Assembly (NCBI RefSeq): GCF_900116855.1
Contig: NZ_UETD01000016.1
Span: 1 to 46,095, forward strand
DNA from: Ruminococcus flavefaciens
Lineage (GTDB): Bacteria > Bacillota > Clostridia > Oscillospirales > Ruminococcaceae
Length of the DNA: 46,095 nt
Direction: 5' to 3'
Below the pieces are notes generated by a model. The model was not told the DNA's origin. It saw only the letters and a list, made by a program, of their open reading frames with translations, and searched no databases. The translations under genes were made by a program, and so were the position numbers. Every line of letters starts with the position of its first letter. Position 1 is the stretch's first letter. This document shows positions 17,490-25,877 of this stretch, one piece after another.

Positions 17490-18611
17490 ATGAAATGGGC
17501 AATCAGAGACCTTCTCAATCCCGTGGCAACACGATCCTTACTCTATGGCGCTGACCCCTTCGATCTTGAGTACATACTCAAGAAGATAGATGGTATAAAA
17601 GTCAAGAGCGGCAAGCAGATACAGAATGTATGGCTCGAAGAATGGCACGCAAAGATCGACCGCTATGCCGAGCTCCGCGACAAGGCTGAAGCAGCAGGCA
17701 ACCTTATCTCCGCAAGAGAATATGCAAGAATGGTGGCACAGTGCCATTATGCCTGCTTTATGATAAATATCGAAGACGTTGAGCACAAGAGAGAGATCTA
17801 CAGCGGTCTCGAGGAGAGCTACAAGCGCTATATCAGGCTCTGCAAGAACAAGATACAGTATGTGGAGATAGATACAAAGTTCGGCAAGCTCCCCGCTTAT
17901 ATACACTACCCCGATTCGGGCAGAAAAAAGGAATATCCCGTAGTCATCACCTACTCGGGCATCGGAAGCTGCAAGGAGGAGCTGGAAATGCTGGCTGCTC
18001 CCCTCAATGAGAGAGGCATCGCAGTTATAACTCCCGATATGCCCGGTGCAGGCGGTGCTATCATACACAACGGCATCAAGTGCGGCGGCAAGCAGATAGA
18101 GGCTGCATTTGAGGGCATATACAAGTTCATCGACAGCACAGACAAGCTCAGCAGCACAAATCTGGGCAACTTCGGTCTCTGTATGGGCGGCGGCTATGCC
18201 TTCCGTTCAACAGTAAAGCGCAAGAACGCAAAGGTATGCGTGAGCCTGTTCCCGCTCCTTATGAACTTCGCCGACCAGGACAGCATCCCCGTATGGATGA
18301 AGCGCGGCAAGTGGAGCTCCTACCAGTACAGCGACGATTACCTTGAGGGTATGAGAAAGCTTGAGGAGGGCACTCACAAGTCCGACTTCCTCATGGTTTA
18401 CAGCAGCGACGACAACTGGATGACTCCCGAGGCTTCACAGAAGCTCCTTGACAAGGCAAAGGGCTACAAGGAGTGCATCCACATCGAGGATAAGCCCGCT
18501 TATGTCTCAGAGGAGACCATCATGCACGCTATGCCGGTGGGCGAGCAGTACCACTGGGTAAAGCACATCGCAGCCGACTTTATCGCTGCAAGACTTAATG
18601 GGGGAAAATAA
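17490..18611 (+). CDS. Alpha/beta hydrolase with Cys nucleophile, FrsA/dienelactone-hydrolase-like
   Basis: 373 residues with a helical N-terminal part (about 1-125) and an alpha/beta hydrolase core. The nucleophile elbow is GLCMGGG with C231 where Ser is usual, as in dienelactone hydrolase (GYCLGG). An acid (D307 or D308 in YSSDDNWMTP) and a His (H355 or H359) are in the right order. The long N-terminal cap resembles FrsA-like and 2,6-dihydroxypseudooxynicotine hydrolase-like proteins, some of which cut C-C bonds in 1,3-diketones. Within this operon, cleavage or cyclisation of a beta-diketone or lactone is plausible (inference). The ribosome binding site is AAAGGAAAAG. Confidence 0.75.
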   Translation: MKWAIRDLLNPVATRSLLYGADPFDLEYILKKIDGIKVKSGKQIQNVWLEEWHAKIDRYAELRDKAEAAGNLISAREYARMVAQCHYACFMINIEDVEHKREIYSGLEESYKRYIRLCKNKIQYVEIDTKFGKLPAYIHYPDSGRKKEYPVVITYSGIGSCKEELEMLAAPLNERGIAVITPDMPGAGGAIIHNGIKCGGKQIEAAFEGIYKFIDSTDKLSSTNLGNFGLCMGGGYAFRSTVKRKNAKVCVSLFPLLMNFADQDSIPVWMKRGKWSSYQYSDDYLEGMRKLEEGTHKSDFLMVYSSDDNWMTPEASQKLLDKAKGYKECIHIEDKPAYVSEETIMHAMPVGEQYHWVKHIAADFIAARLNGGK

Positions 18612-18613
18612 GA

Positions 18614-20173
18614 ATGTCAAAGAAGTTTTTCGATTACTACAGCCGCTTTGCTCAGGAAACTCCTGACAAAGTGGTGCTGAGGATAGACGACAATGAGCTG
18701 ACATACGCTCAGTTCATGGAAAAGACAGCCGTTCTCGGCTCGGCTCTGAAAAAAATGGGCATCGGTGAGGACGACAAGGTGGGCATCTGTATGCCCAACA
18801 GCATCGAGTGGTATCTGGTATTCTGGTCAGCTGTAAGAATAGGCGCCCAGCCTGTTCCCATGGACCCCCAGAGCGGCTCTATGGAGCTCTCAAAGCTCAT
18901 TCCCGCTACCACCTCAAAGGTAATGTTCATCACAGAGAAGTACAGGAACAACAACATCATCGCCGCAGTAAGCGCTCTCGTTCCTTCACAGATAGCTCTC
19001 AGCAAGGTCATCTGCTTTGCCGATGACAGCGTTATCCCTCAGGACAGCTGCTATATCTCCGCCGATAAGTTCATGGCTGAGTACGGCAGCAGTGAGTGCG
19101 AGATCTATGAGCCCGAGTACCTTCACACCATGTCTCTCGCCTGCACCTCAGGCAGCACAGGCACTCCCAAGATACTGTCCGTTCCCTCGGGCGGCTTCCT
19201 GTCCACACAGGAGGATATGGGCACATACCTCGAGTTCAGGTCCGACGATGTTATGATGCTGGGCATGACCCTCTATCATCAGGGCGGCTTCGGTATGGGT
19301 CAGCAGATGGTGCTCAAGGGCGGTACTGTTATGTATCAGCCCCAGTTCAACCCCATCACCTTCCTTGAAACTGTTCAGAAATACAAGATAAATATAATCC
19401 AGCTCACCTCAACTCTGGCAAAGGTGCTGCTGTCAACTCCCGATTTTGACAAGTACGACCTTTCAAGCGTCCGTATCTGCTACTTTGCAGGAGAAGTTCT
19501 CCCCAAGGAAATAGCCGATACCTTCGTTGAGAAGCTCCACATCCGCGTGGTAAACGTCATCGGTTCCTCCGAGACCTGCACCATGGTGGTATGGGACTCT
19601 GCAAGAGACGCAGGCACAGACCCCAGCGACTTCCGCAAGCTCAGCTTCACTGACGTCCGCGTCATCGACGAGAAGCACAACGACGTTCCCGAGGGCGAGG
19701 TAGGCGAGCTCTGCGTATACACAGACGGCGTTATCACAGATTACTTCGGCAATCCCGAGCTGTCCGCAGAGAAGATACTCACAGACGATCAGGGACGCCG
19801 CTGGTTCTGCACAGGCGACCTTGTTAACAAGCTCCCCAACGGTATAGTACGTTTCGCAGGCAGAAGCAAGCGTATCATCAAGCGCGGCGGAAACCTCGTT
19901 CACGCTGAGGAAGTAGAGGCTTGCCTCCTCACTCATCCCCTGATAGCTGCCGCAGCTGTTACAGATGAGCCCCATCCCGTTATCGGTCAGCAGATAGTTG
20001 CCTACATCCAGCCCAAGGGCGATGCAAGGATAACAAGAGGCGATATTGCCAAGTACTTTGACGGAAAGCTCTCCGCTTACAAGGTGCCCGACAAGGTAGT
20101 CCCCGTTGAGGAGATACCCAAGGACATCGGCAAGATACAGTTTAAATACCTGAGAAAAAAGGAGTATAAGTAA
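18614..20173 (+). CDS. AMP-dependent acyl-CoA synthetase / acyl-ACP ligase
   Basis: 519 residues of the ANL superfamily. The P-loop motif is TSGSTGTPK (178-186), followed by GSSETC, YFGNPE, WFCTGD and KRGGN; the C-terminal Lys region is IPKDIGKIQFKYL. It would activate a free carboxylic acid as acyl-AMP and transfer it to CoA or, more probably, to one of the two ACPs as the starter unit. The start of the next ACP gene overlaps its stop, which supports pairing with ACP 2. The acid substrate cannot be read from the sequence. Confidence 0.85.
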   Translation: MSKKFFDYYSRFAQETPDKVVLRIDDNELTYAQFMEKTAVLGSALKKMGIGEDDKVGICMPNSIEWYLVFWSAVRIGAQPVPMDPQSGSMELSKLIPATTSKVMFITEKYRNNNIIAAVSALVPSQIALSKVICFADDSVIPQDSCYISADKFMAEYGSSECEIYEPEYLHTMSLACTSGSTGTPKILSVPSGGFLSTQEDMGTYLEFRSDDVMMLGMTLYHQGGFGMGQQMVLKGGTVMYQPQFNPITFLETVQKYKINIIQLTSTLAKVLLSTPDFDKYDLSSVRICYFAGEVLPKEIADTFVEKLHIRVVNVIGSSETCTMVVWDSARDAGTDPSDFRKLSFTDVRVIDEKHNDVPEGEVGELCVYTDGVITDYFGNPELSAEKILTDDQGRRWFCTGDLVNKLPNGIVRFAGRSKRIIKRGGNLVHAEEVEACLLTHPLIAAAAVTDEPHPVIGQQIVAYIQPKGDARITRGDIAKYFDGKLSAYKVPDKVVPVEEIPKDIGKIQFKYLRKKEYK

Positions 20174-20424
20174 TGAATAACCTTAATTTTGATGAATTCA
20201 AGCAGGCTATCTCCGATTATGTAGGCGTTGCCCCCGAGGAGATAACAAGAGATACAGACGTTTATGACGACCTTTTCCTCGATTCACTGGGACTTTTCGG
20301 TCTTGGCTCCGAGATAACAGAGACTTTTAAGCTCAATGTGCCCCTTTCACTGGTGGCTTCCATCAGCAAGGTAGGCGAGATATTCGATCTCCTCAACGAA
20401 AAGGGCACTCCCACAGAGGACTGA
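20173..20424 (+). CDS. Acyl carrier protein 2
   Basis: 83 residues with the phosphopantetheine site FLDSLG (S38) followed by LFGLGSEI. It overlaps the ligase stop by 1 bp and is followed 1 bp later by the type II thioesterase. It is acidic and short, like loading-type ACPs; it may receive the acid activated by the ligase. Confidence 0.9.
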   Translation: MNNLNFDEFKQAISDYVGVAPEEITRDTDVYDDLFLDSLGLFGLGSEITETFKLNVPLSLVASISKVGEIFDLLNEKGTPTED

Positions 20425-20425
20425 T

Positions 20426-21121
20426 ATGATACTTTTCTTTCTTCCCCATGCAGGGGGCTCCGCAAAGAGCTACAGCTCATTCAAGAGGTTTCTCCCGAAG
20501 GAGCTGACAGTTGTGCCTATGGAGCTCTCAGGACGCTTTACACGCTCCTCTGAGCCGCTCCTCGATACAGTACAGGGCTGCGCGGAAGACCTCATTAAAA
20601 AGCATTCTGAGCTGCTCGGAGAGGACTATGCGCTTTTCGGTCACAGCATGGGTACGGTACTGGTCACAGAGCTGGTAAGGCAGGCAAAGGAAAAGGGGCT
20701 GGCGCTTCCCAAGCACATCTTCCTCTCGGGAAAAAATCCTCCCGATGAGGACGTTCACTGCTTCGAGAACATCGATGAAGCCGCCGATGACGAGATAGTT
20801 TCATATTTCTCGGCAAACTCCCTGTCCACAGCCGCTCCCGTCCCCGACGAGGAGCTGATGAGGACTCTCAACCGCATCCTCTGCACCGATGTCCGCATGG
20901 CTGAGCGCTACAGCGCTTCTCCCGAGGATATCACATTCGGCTGCGATATAACCGTGCTTTACGGTCAGGAGGATCCCCTTATGCAGAATGTTGATATGAA
21001 CAGCTGGAGCAGGTTCACAAGCGGCAGCTGTCAGGTCTATCCCTTTTCGGGCGGTCACTTCTACTATCAGCAGCACAAGGAAGAGGTCTGCGGAATAATC
21101 AAAGAAAAGCTGGGCTTCTGA
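20426..21121 (+). CDS. Type II thioesterase (TEII, GrsT-like)
   Basis: 231 residues. HAGGS near the N-terminus, GHSMG with S74, D183 (QEDPL) and H211 (SGGHFYY) make up the Ser-Asp-His triad of TEII enzymes, which remove stalled or wrong acyl groups from carrier proteins in polyketide and peptide synthesis. Such a gene is a good marker of secondary metabolism rather than housekeeping lipid synthesis. It ends the operon before a strong terminator. Confidence 0.85.
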   Translation: MILFFLPHAGGSAKSYSSFKRFLPKELTVVPMELSGRFTRSSEPLLDTVQGCAEDLIKKHSELLGEDYALFGHSMGTVLVTELVRQAKEKGLALPKHIFLSGKNPPDEDVHCFENIDEAADDEIVSYFSANSLSTAAPVPDEELMRTLNRILCTDVRMAERYSASPEDITFGCDITVLYGQEDPLMQNVDMNSWSRFTSGSCQVYPFSGGHFYYQQHKEEVCGIIKEKLGF

Positions 21122-21142
21122 GAAGTGCTCAGTTAACAGAAT

Positions 21143-21175
21143 AAAAAAGAGCGCACAGTTGTGCGCTCTTTTTTT
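21143..21175. terminator. Bidirectional terminator between the biosynthetic and ABC operons
   Basis: GAGCGCAC and GTGCGCTC form a stem with loop AGTT, flanked by A6 and T7. It can end the plus-strand biosynthetic operon and the minus-strand transporter operon. Confidence 0.85.
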
Positions 21176-21236
21176 GTAGGGGCGGCGTTCCGCCGCCCCT
21201 GACTTTAAACTTTCAGCTGTAAACTCTCAACTCACA
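21176..21236. repeat. GC-rich hairpin and dispersed short repeat
   Basis: GGGGCGGCG-TTC-CGCCGCCCC (about 21179-21199) is a perfect hairpin. It is followed by ctgactttaaact...gtaaactctcaactc, which reappears at about 24710-24740 before the histidine kinase. It is probably a copy of a small intergenic repeat family. Confidence 0.55.
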
Positions 21237-22418
21237 TCAGGCTGCTGCCTTTTTTACGGCGGAGCCGATGGATGCGCTGCTGTATCTCAGTCTGCGCACC
21301 AGAATCGTCATGAGCACCAGTACCACGATGAACAGGCACTCTATCAGCATACACTTCATAACGCCCTCAGAGCTGAATGCGTCTTCCTCGCTTATCATGC
21401 GGTTAGCCCTGACGTACCAGTATGCAGGAAGAAATCTCGCTGCGGAGAGGACTCCGTCGCTGAGTATCTCCATGGGCACGAATACGCCGCAGAGGAAGCT
21501 CATTCCCAGTCCCAGAACCTGTGTGATAAGGTTGAGGATATTGTCCTTTGGCTCGAAGCTGGCTATGAATACCGCAAGAGCTGCCACGACCATGGAGAAT
21601 ATGAAGCTGTTGAGCACTGCAAGCCACGCTCTGCCTGTGTACATCTCCTTATTGAAGACAGTTCCCGCAACCATGAATATGAGCCATATAAACAGCACGA
21701 ACAGGAAGCTTCCGAAAAAGAGCTGGAAGGTGTACTTTGAGTTTTTCAGGCATGAGCAGTTTGTGCGGTAGCGTATGTCCTTCTTGTTCATGGTCACCAG
21801 AACAAGACTGACTATGCTGATAATTACGGAGACGAGTATGTAGGGCATGAACTGGAAGTACTGTGCGAAGTCCACGCTGAAGTGAGAGTCTCCTCCCTTG
21901 TCTACCCTGAACATCTCTACCTCTGTCTCCTGAGACATTGCCGCCTCTGTGGCGGAGACAGCTTCCTCAAGGCTCTTTCCCATGGCAAGATATGCCTTTA
22001 CGGAGCCTGTGTACTCGTCGAGCATCTTGCTCATATAGACCACGGAATAGCTCTCGTCCATGTGATAGCTGCCGAAAAGCTCAGCCGTTTCCCCTGCGGC
22101 AAGCCTTTCTGCATAGCCCTTGTTGATGATGAGCGCATAGTTCACTGTCTTGTAGTACAGCGAATCGGTGATTGTGTTCCTGTTATTATCTATTTCAACT
22201 ATATCATTGTGCTTTCCGATGAATTTCGTAAGTGCGCGGCTCTCGGGAGTGTCGTCCTCGTCGAATACGCATACCTTCAGCCTGTTCATCTCAAACTTGT
22301 TGTCCTTGGTGGACTGGCTGGTGACAAATGCGGATATTGCAAGGAATATGATTATGTAAATCATGGCTGAGGGGAGCCTGCTCCTCATTACCTTGAACAT
22401 GGTCTTAAACACTTGCAT
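21237..22418 (-). CDS. ABC-2 type permease 2
   Basis: 393 residues. An N-terminal membrane helix, a large extracytoplasmic domain (about 40-180) and five C-terminal membrane segments, as in ABC-2 permeases of the YfiM/YfiN (LnrM/N) kind. Its start overlaps the preceding permease by 14 bp, so it is the last gene of the three-gene operon. Together with permease 1 it should form the channel for the ATPase at 23541. The substrate is unknown. Confidence 0.8.
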   Translation of the reverse strand: MQVFKTMFKVMRSRLPSAMIYIIIFLAISAFVTSQSTKDNKFEMNRLKVCVFDEDDTPESRALTKFIGKHNDIVEIDNNRNTITDSLYYKTVNYALIINKGYAERLAAGETAELFGSYHMDESYSVVYMSKMLDEYTGSVKAYLAMGKSLEEAVSATEAAMSQETEVEMFRVDKGGDSHFSVDFAQYFQFMPYILVSVIISIVSLVLVTMNKKDIRYRTNCSCLKNSKYTFQLFFGSFLFVLFIWLIFMVAGTVFNKEMYTGRAWLAVLNSFIFSMVVAALAVFIASFEPKDNILNLITQVLGLGMSFLCGVFVPMEILSDGVLSAARFLPAYWYVRANRMISEEDAFSSEGVMKCMLIECLFIVVLVLMTILVRRLRYSSASIGSAVKKAAA

Positions 22419-23544
22419 ACTTCTTCCTCCTTGATATGATAAAGCCGAGCATTATGAATACAACGGTTATGACTGCCATTGTTATGAGCTTTGTGATAAA
22501 GCGTGTGTAGTCCTCGTCGATGTTGAGGCAGTAGAAGCTGTCGGAAACTACCGCAGCTGGGTTTATATCGTTGAACCATGGAGCCTTCTGAGCTATGGTG
22601 CCTTTAAGGTCTCCCACCATGAGTCCGCTGAGGAAGCACAGCAGCATTGATGCCGACATGAGCACCGCTGTCTTTGTCTTCTGGCTCATGTGGCTCACAG
22701 AGCCTACGAAGAAGCCGAAGGATACACCCATTATGCCGCCCAGTATAGCCGCAGGATATACAAGGGGCAGTCTGTCGCCGAAGTCCACCTTCAGCACGAA
22801 CGCAAGAAATGTGACACACAGCAGCATACATACCGTCTGCAATATGAAGCTTCCCGTAAGGCAGGCAAGAATGGTCACCAGCTTGGGCGCGGGCGAGCAG
22901 TTGTTCCTTGCTCCCAGAGCGGAGAGATTTGCCTGATTCTGCATGGTAACGTGCATTCCCGTCATACAGCCGAACATTGCCACCATGGCGATGAGGTTGT
23001 AGAAATACTGTATGTACATATCGGGATTGCCCTGTGTAAGGGGTATCTCCCTGCACGATGATACCGTGCCGCTCATAAGTGAGGATATTATCTCCTGCGC
23101 CTTTTCGGGAGAGGTCTGTATTGCATCCATTGCTATCTTCTCGCGGAGAGTGTACTGCTCCACGAAGGATTTCAGCATGGTCTGGGAAAGTCCCTTCTGC
23201 TTTACCGTCAGCCCCAGCTTGTCGGCAGAGCTTATTATGCCCTCAACATCGCCGCTGTCAAGGAGCTCCTCAGCCTTTGCCCTGTCGGCGTAGGTGACCT
23301 TCAGGAAAGGCTCATCGGCACTCTCTATGCCATCAAGCACCTGTCTGAATGCAGGATTTTCGGTCTCCTCCACCACCGCAACGGGTATGGCACTGAACTT
23401 CTCGGTCTTGTTGTAAACACTTCCGAAGGCTATCTTGAAGAAAGTGCCGAGAACTATGGGAAAGACCATGAGCCAGATGATGAGGTCCTTTGTGCGGACT
23501 CCGTTTTTCAGCTCGTATTTCAGTATGTGCAGGAACATTGTCAA
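22405..23544 (-). CDS. ABC-2 type permease 1
   Basis: 379 residues with the same design as permease 2: N-terminal helix (about 21-40), extracytoplasmic domain (about 45-170), then six hydrophobic segments ending in RRKKYASV. Its ATG overlaps the ATPase stop (ATGA at 23544-23541), showing translational coupling. Two related permeases plus one ATPase is the LnrLMN-type arrangement used for linearmycin resistance in B. subtilis. Here the substrate is inferred only from context. Confidence 0.8.
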   Translation of the reverse strand: MTMFLHILKYELKNGVRTKDLIIWLMVFPIVLGTFFKIAFGSVYNKTEKFSAIPVAVVEETENPAFRQVLDGIESADEPFLKVTYADRAKAEELLDSGDVEGIISSADKLGLTVKQKGLSQTMLKSFVEQYTLREKIAMDAIQTSPEKAQEIISSLMSGTVSSCREIPLTQGNPDMYIQYFYNLIAMVAMFGCMTGMHVTMQNQANLSALGARNNCSPAPKLVTILACLTGSFILQTVCMLLCVTFLAFVLKVDFGDRLPLVYPAAILGGIMGVSFGFFVGSVSHMSQKTKTAVLMSASMLLCFLSGLMVGDLKGTIAQKAPWFNDINPAAVVSDSFYCLNIDEDYTRFITKLITMAVITVVFIMLGFIISRRKKYASV

Positions 23545-24491
23545 TCCTCCTTGTCTCTGAGAGCCTTGCCCGTTATCTCAAGGAACACATCGTTGAGTGT
23601 GGGGAGCTCTGTGTATACTCTGCCGAAGCTGAGCTCGCGCTTCTGGAGCACATCGAGCACTCTTGTAAGGTTGTGCTTGCCGCCCGAGCAGCTGATAACG
23701 AGCTTGCTGTCCTCAAATCTCACATCGTAAACATGGGGCAGTCCCGATATCTCTCTGCGGACGTCATCGGGAAGCTCAAGTATCTCTATGGTGATGGTCT
23801 CGGTGTTCTTTATCATGCGCTTCAGCTCGTCCTTGGTGCCCTCTGCCACCTTTCTGCCCTTGTCCATGATGGCAATGCGTGTGCATATCTGCTCTACCTC
23901 CTCCATGTAGTGGGAGGTGTATATGACCGTGGCACCGCTGCGGTTCAGCTCCTGTATGCCCTCCAGTATGCGGTTTCGGCTCTGAGGGTCAACGGCAACT
24001 GTGGGCTCGTCAAGGATTATGAGCTTTGGCTTGTGGGCGATACCGCAGGCGATGTTGAGTCTGCGGAGAAGTCCGCCCGAGAGCTTCTTGGGATAGAACT
24101 TGCGGAAGTCCTCCAGTCCCACGAACTTGATAGCCTCCTCCACGCACTGCTTTCTCTTAGCCTTGTCGGTGATATAGAGTCCGCAGAAGTAGTCGATATT
24201 CTCGTATACGGTCAGCTCCTCAAAGACTGCCACATTCTGCATGATGACGCCTATCTCCTTCTTTATGTCGTAGCTGACAGGTGTCATCTTCTTGCCGAAT
24301 ATCTCTATATCGCCCTTGTCGTAAGCAAGCAGCGACAGCAGGCAGTTTATGGTAGTGGTCTTGCCGGAGCCGTTGGGTCCCAGAAGTCCGAAGACTTCAC
24401 CCTCCTTTATCTCAAGGCTGAAGTGGTCCAGTGCGATGAGGTCGCCGTAGCGCTTCACCAGTTCATTTATCTTAACAACGTTCTTTTCCAT
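23541..24491 (-). CDS. ABC transporter ATPase (ABC-2 exporter, LnrL-like)
   Basis: 316 residues. Walker A GPNGSGKTT (about 38-46), Q-loop VIMQN, signature LSGG, Walker B LIILDEPT and H-loop TSH are all present. The extended C-terminus is typical of drug and lipid exporters. The ribosome binding site is GGGAGGA. It is first in a minus-strand operon with two permeases and divergent from a two-component system that probably controls it. Confidence 0.9.
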   Translation of the reverse strand: MEKNVVKINELVKRYGDLIALDHFSLEIKEGEVFGLLGPNGSGKTTTINCLLSLLAYDKGDIEIFGKKMTPVSYDIKKEIGVIMQNVAVFEELTVYENIDYFCGLYITDKAKRKQCVEEAIKFVGLEDFRKFYPKKLSGGLLRRLNIACGIAHKPKLIILDEPTVAVDPQSRNRILEGIQELNRSGATVIYTSHYMEEVEQICTRIAIMDKGRKVAEGTKDELKRMIKNTETITIEILELPDDVRREISGLPHVYDVRFEDSKLVISCSGGKHNLTRVLDVLQKRELSFGRVYTELPTLNDVFLEITGKALRDKED

Positions 24492-24526
24492 ATCGGATTC
24501 CTCCCTTTGTGTTTTTCACTGTCATT

Positions 24527-24555
24527 ATTATACCGCAGAAAAGTTCCCTTTTGTA
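24527..24555 (-). promoter_or_regulatory. Probable activator-dependent promoter of the ABC operon
   Basis: On the minus strand TATAAT (24532-24527) is perfect, but the -35 at 17 bp (TACAAA, 24555-24550) is poor. That suits a promoter that needs the neighbouring response regulator. The inverted repeat at 24580-24612 lies just upstream. Confidence 0.5.
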
Positions 24556-24579
24556 GTGTCCCCAGTCAGTTTCGGAGAT

Positions 24580-24612
24580 GACATTTGTCACATTTTCATC
24601 CTTGCAAATGTC
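24580..24612. promoter_or_regulatory. Inverted repeat, candidate response-regulator site
   Basis: GACATTTG (24580-24587) and CAAATGTC (24605-24612) are exact inverted halves 17 bp apart. The left half is also part of TGACATTTGTCA, a palindrome by itself. The site lies between the two divergent promoters, upstream of the weak -35 of the exporter and directly before the -35 of the kinase. Confidence 0.5.
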
Positions 24613-24614
24613 AC

Positions 24615-24643
24615 TTGCAAATACTTCCCTGCCGTGATATAAT
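24615..24643 (+). promoter_or_regulatory. Promoter of the two-component operon
   Basis: TTGCAA (24615-24620), 17-bp spacer, TATAAT (24638-24643) with TG upstream. A hairpin (TTGC-CCCGAA...TTCGGGG-GCAA, 24651-24677) begins right at the predicted transcript start. Confidence 0.75.
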
Positions 24644-24764
24644 TAATGTATTGCCCCGAACCGGGTTCGGGGAGCAAATATAATCATAATAATCGGAGAG
24701 GTGAGCGTTCTGACTTTAAACTGTAAACTCTCAACTCTCAAATACATATAAAGGCGGTGTGAGA

Positions 24765-25826
24765 TTGAACAGACTGATAGACAAGCTGGCTATACTTCTT
24801 ATATGCCTGATGAGCCTGATGATGACCGACAGCTTTACGGCTCCCGTCATAATAATACTGTCCGCCATGGCGGTCTCAACTGCGGTACAGCTCCTGACGG
24901 GCACTGCGGCGGCAGCTGTCCTCATTGCAGGCTTCTCGCTGCTTTGCGGAGTATTCCCCGTCACCCTCTGCACCATGCCCCTGTTACTCTATGACGCACT
25001 GTGGGAGAAGAAATGGTGGCTGACTGCTCCTGCGGCTCTGGCTCTCATAAAGCTCGGCAGTCTCAGTGCAGGACAGATAATGATAACCCTTGCAGCCGCT
25101 GCGGTGGCTGTCATAATATACATAAGAGTGTCGGGTCTTGAGCAGACCGTCACAAAGCTCACGGACCTCCGCGACGAGGTGGCAGGAAAGAACCAGCAGC
25201 TTGCTCAGCAGAACCTCCTCCTCGCCGAGGCTCAGGACAACGAGATACACCTCGCCACACTGAAAGAGCGCAACCGCATCGCTCGTGAGATACACGACAA
25301 TGTGGGTCATATGCTGACGCGCTCTCTGCTCCAGTCGGGAGCCCTCATCGTCATCAACAAGGACGAGCAGCTCCGCGAGCCGCTGGAAAGTCTCCGCGAC
25401 ACCCTCGACTCTGCCATGACAAGCATAAGGGAAAGCGTCCACGACCTCCACGACGACTCCATCGACCTGAAAAAAGTGGTGGAGGACAGCCTCAGATCAG
25501 TGGAGGACAGATTTACCGTCAAATTCGACTGCGACGTCAGCGAGCACCTGTCAGGCAATATAAAGCTGTGTATCATAGGCGTCATCAAGGAGGGGCTCTC
25601 CAACGCCGTTAAGCACTCCAACGGAGACAGCATAGAGCTCATAGTCCGCGAGCACCCTGCATTCTGTCAGCTGGTCATGGAGGACAACGGAAGCTGCTCC
25701 GAGATAAAGGAAAGCGGCATAGGTCTGAAGAATATGCGTGACCGCGCAGCCGCTCTGGGAGGCAGGATAAGCTTCACTCCGTCACCCGAGGGCTTCAGGA
25801 TATTCATGTCCATACCCAAAGCATAA
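24765..25826 (+). CDS. Sensor histidine kinase, HisKA_3/DesK-LnrJ type
   Basis: 353 residues from TTG 24765, chosen because AAGGCGG (24751-24757) is 7 nt upstream; the in-frame GTG at 24759 is only 1 nt from it. About four membrane segments occupy residues 6-122, then a coiled coil (130-165), the phospho-His in REIHDN (H177) and an ATPase domain with N-box EGLSNAVKHS and GIGLKNMRDR. Short-looped membrane sensors of this type respond to membrane state or to compounds within it. It forms an operon with the response regulator 51 bp downstream and lies divergent from the exporter. Confidence 0.85.
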   Translation: MNRLIDKLAILLICLMSLMMTDSFTAPVIIILSAMAVSTAVQLLTGTAAAAVLIAGFSLLCGVFPVTLCTMPLLLYDALWEKKWWLTAPAALALIKLGSLSAGQIMITLAAAAVAVIIYIRVSGLEQTVTKLTDLRDEVAGKNQQLAQQNLLLAEAQDNEIHLATLKERNRIAREIHDNVGHMLTRSLLQSGALIVINKDEQLREPLESLRDTLDSAMTSIRESVHDLHDDSIDLKKVVEDSLRSVEDRFTVKFDCDVSEHLSGNIKLCIIGVIKEGLSNAVKHSNGDSIELIVREHPAFCQLVMEDNGSCSEIKESGIGLKNMRDRAAALGGRISFTPSPEGFRIFMSIPKA

Positions 25827-25877
25827 CGAAGCTGAAAATCGTTTCGGCTGTTAACGATAATACGAAAAGGAGTTATT

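Noticed and set aside
11192..21121. Housekeeping fatty acid synthesis operon
   Set aside because: FabG, FabZ, FabK/FabI and FabH are missing, while a tautomerase, AMP ligase and type II thioesterase are present.
23490..24581. 363-codon plus-strand open frame
   Set aside because: It is antisense to the ABC ATPase, which has all its motifs.
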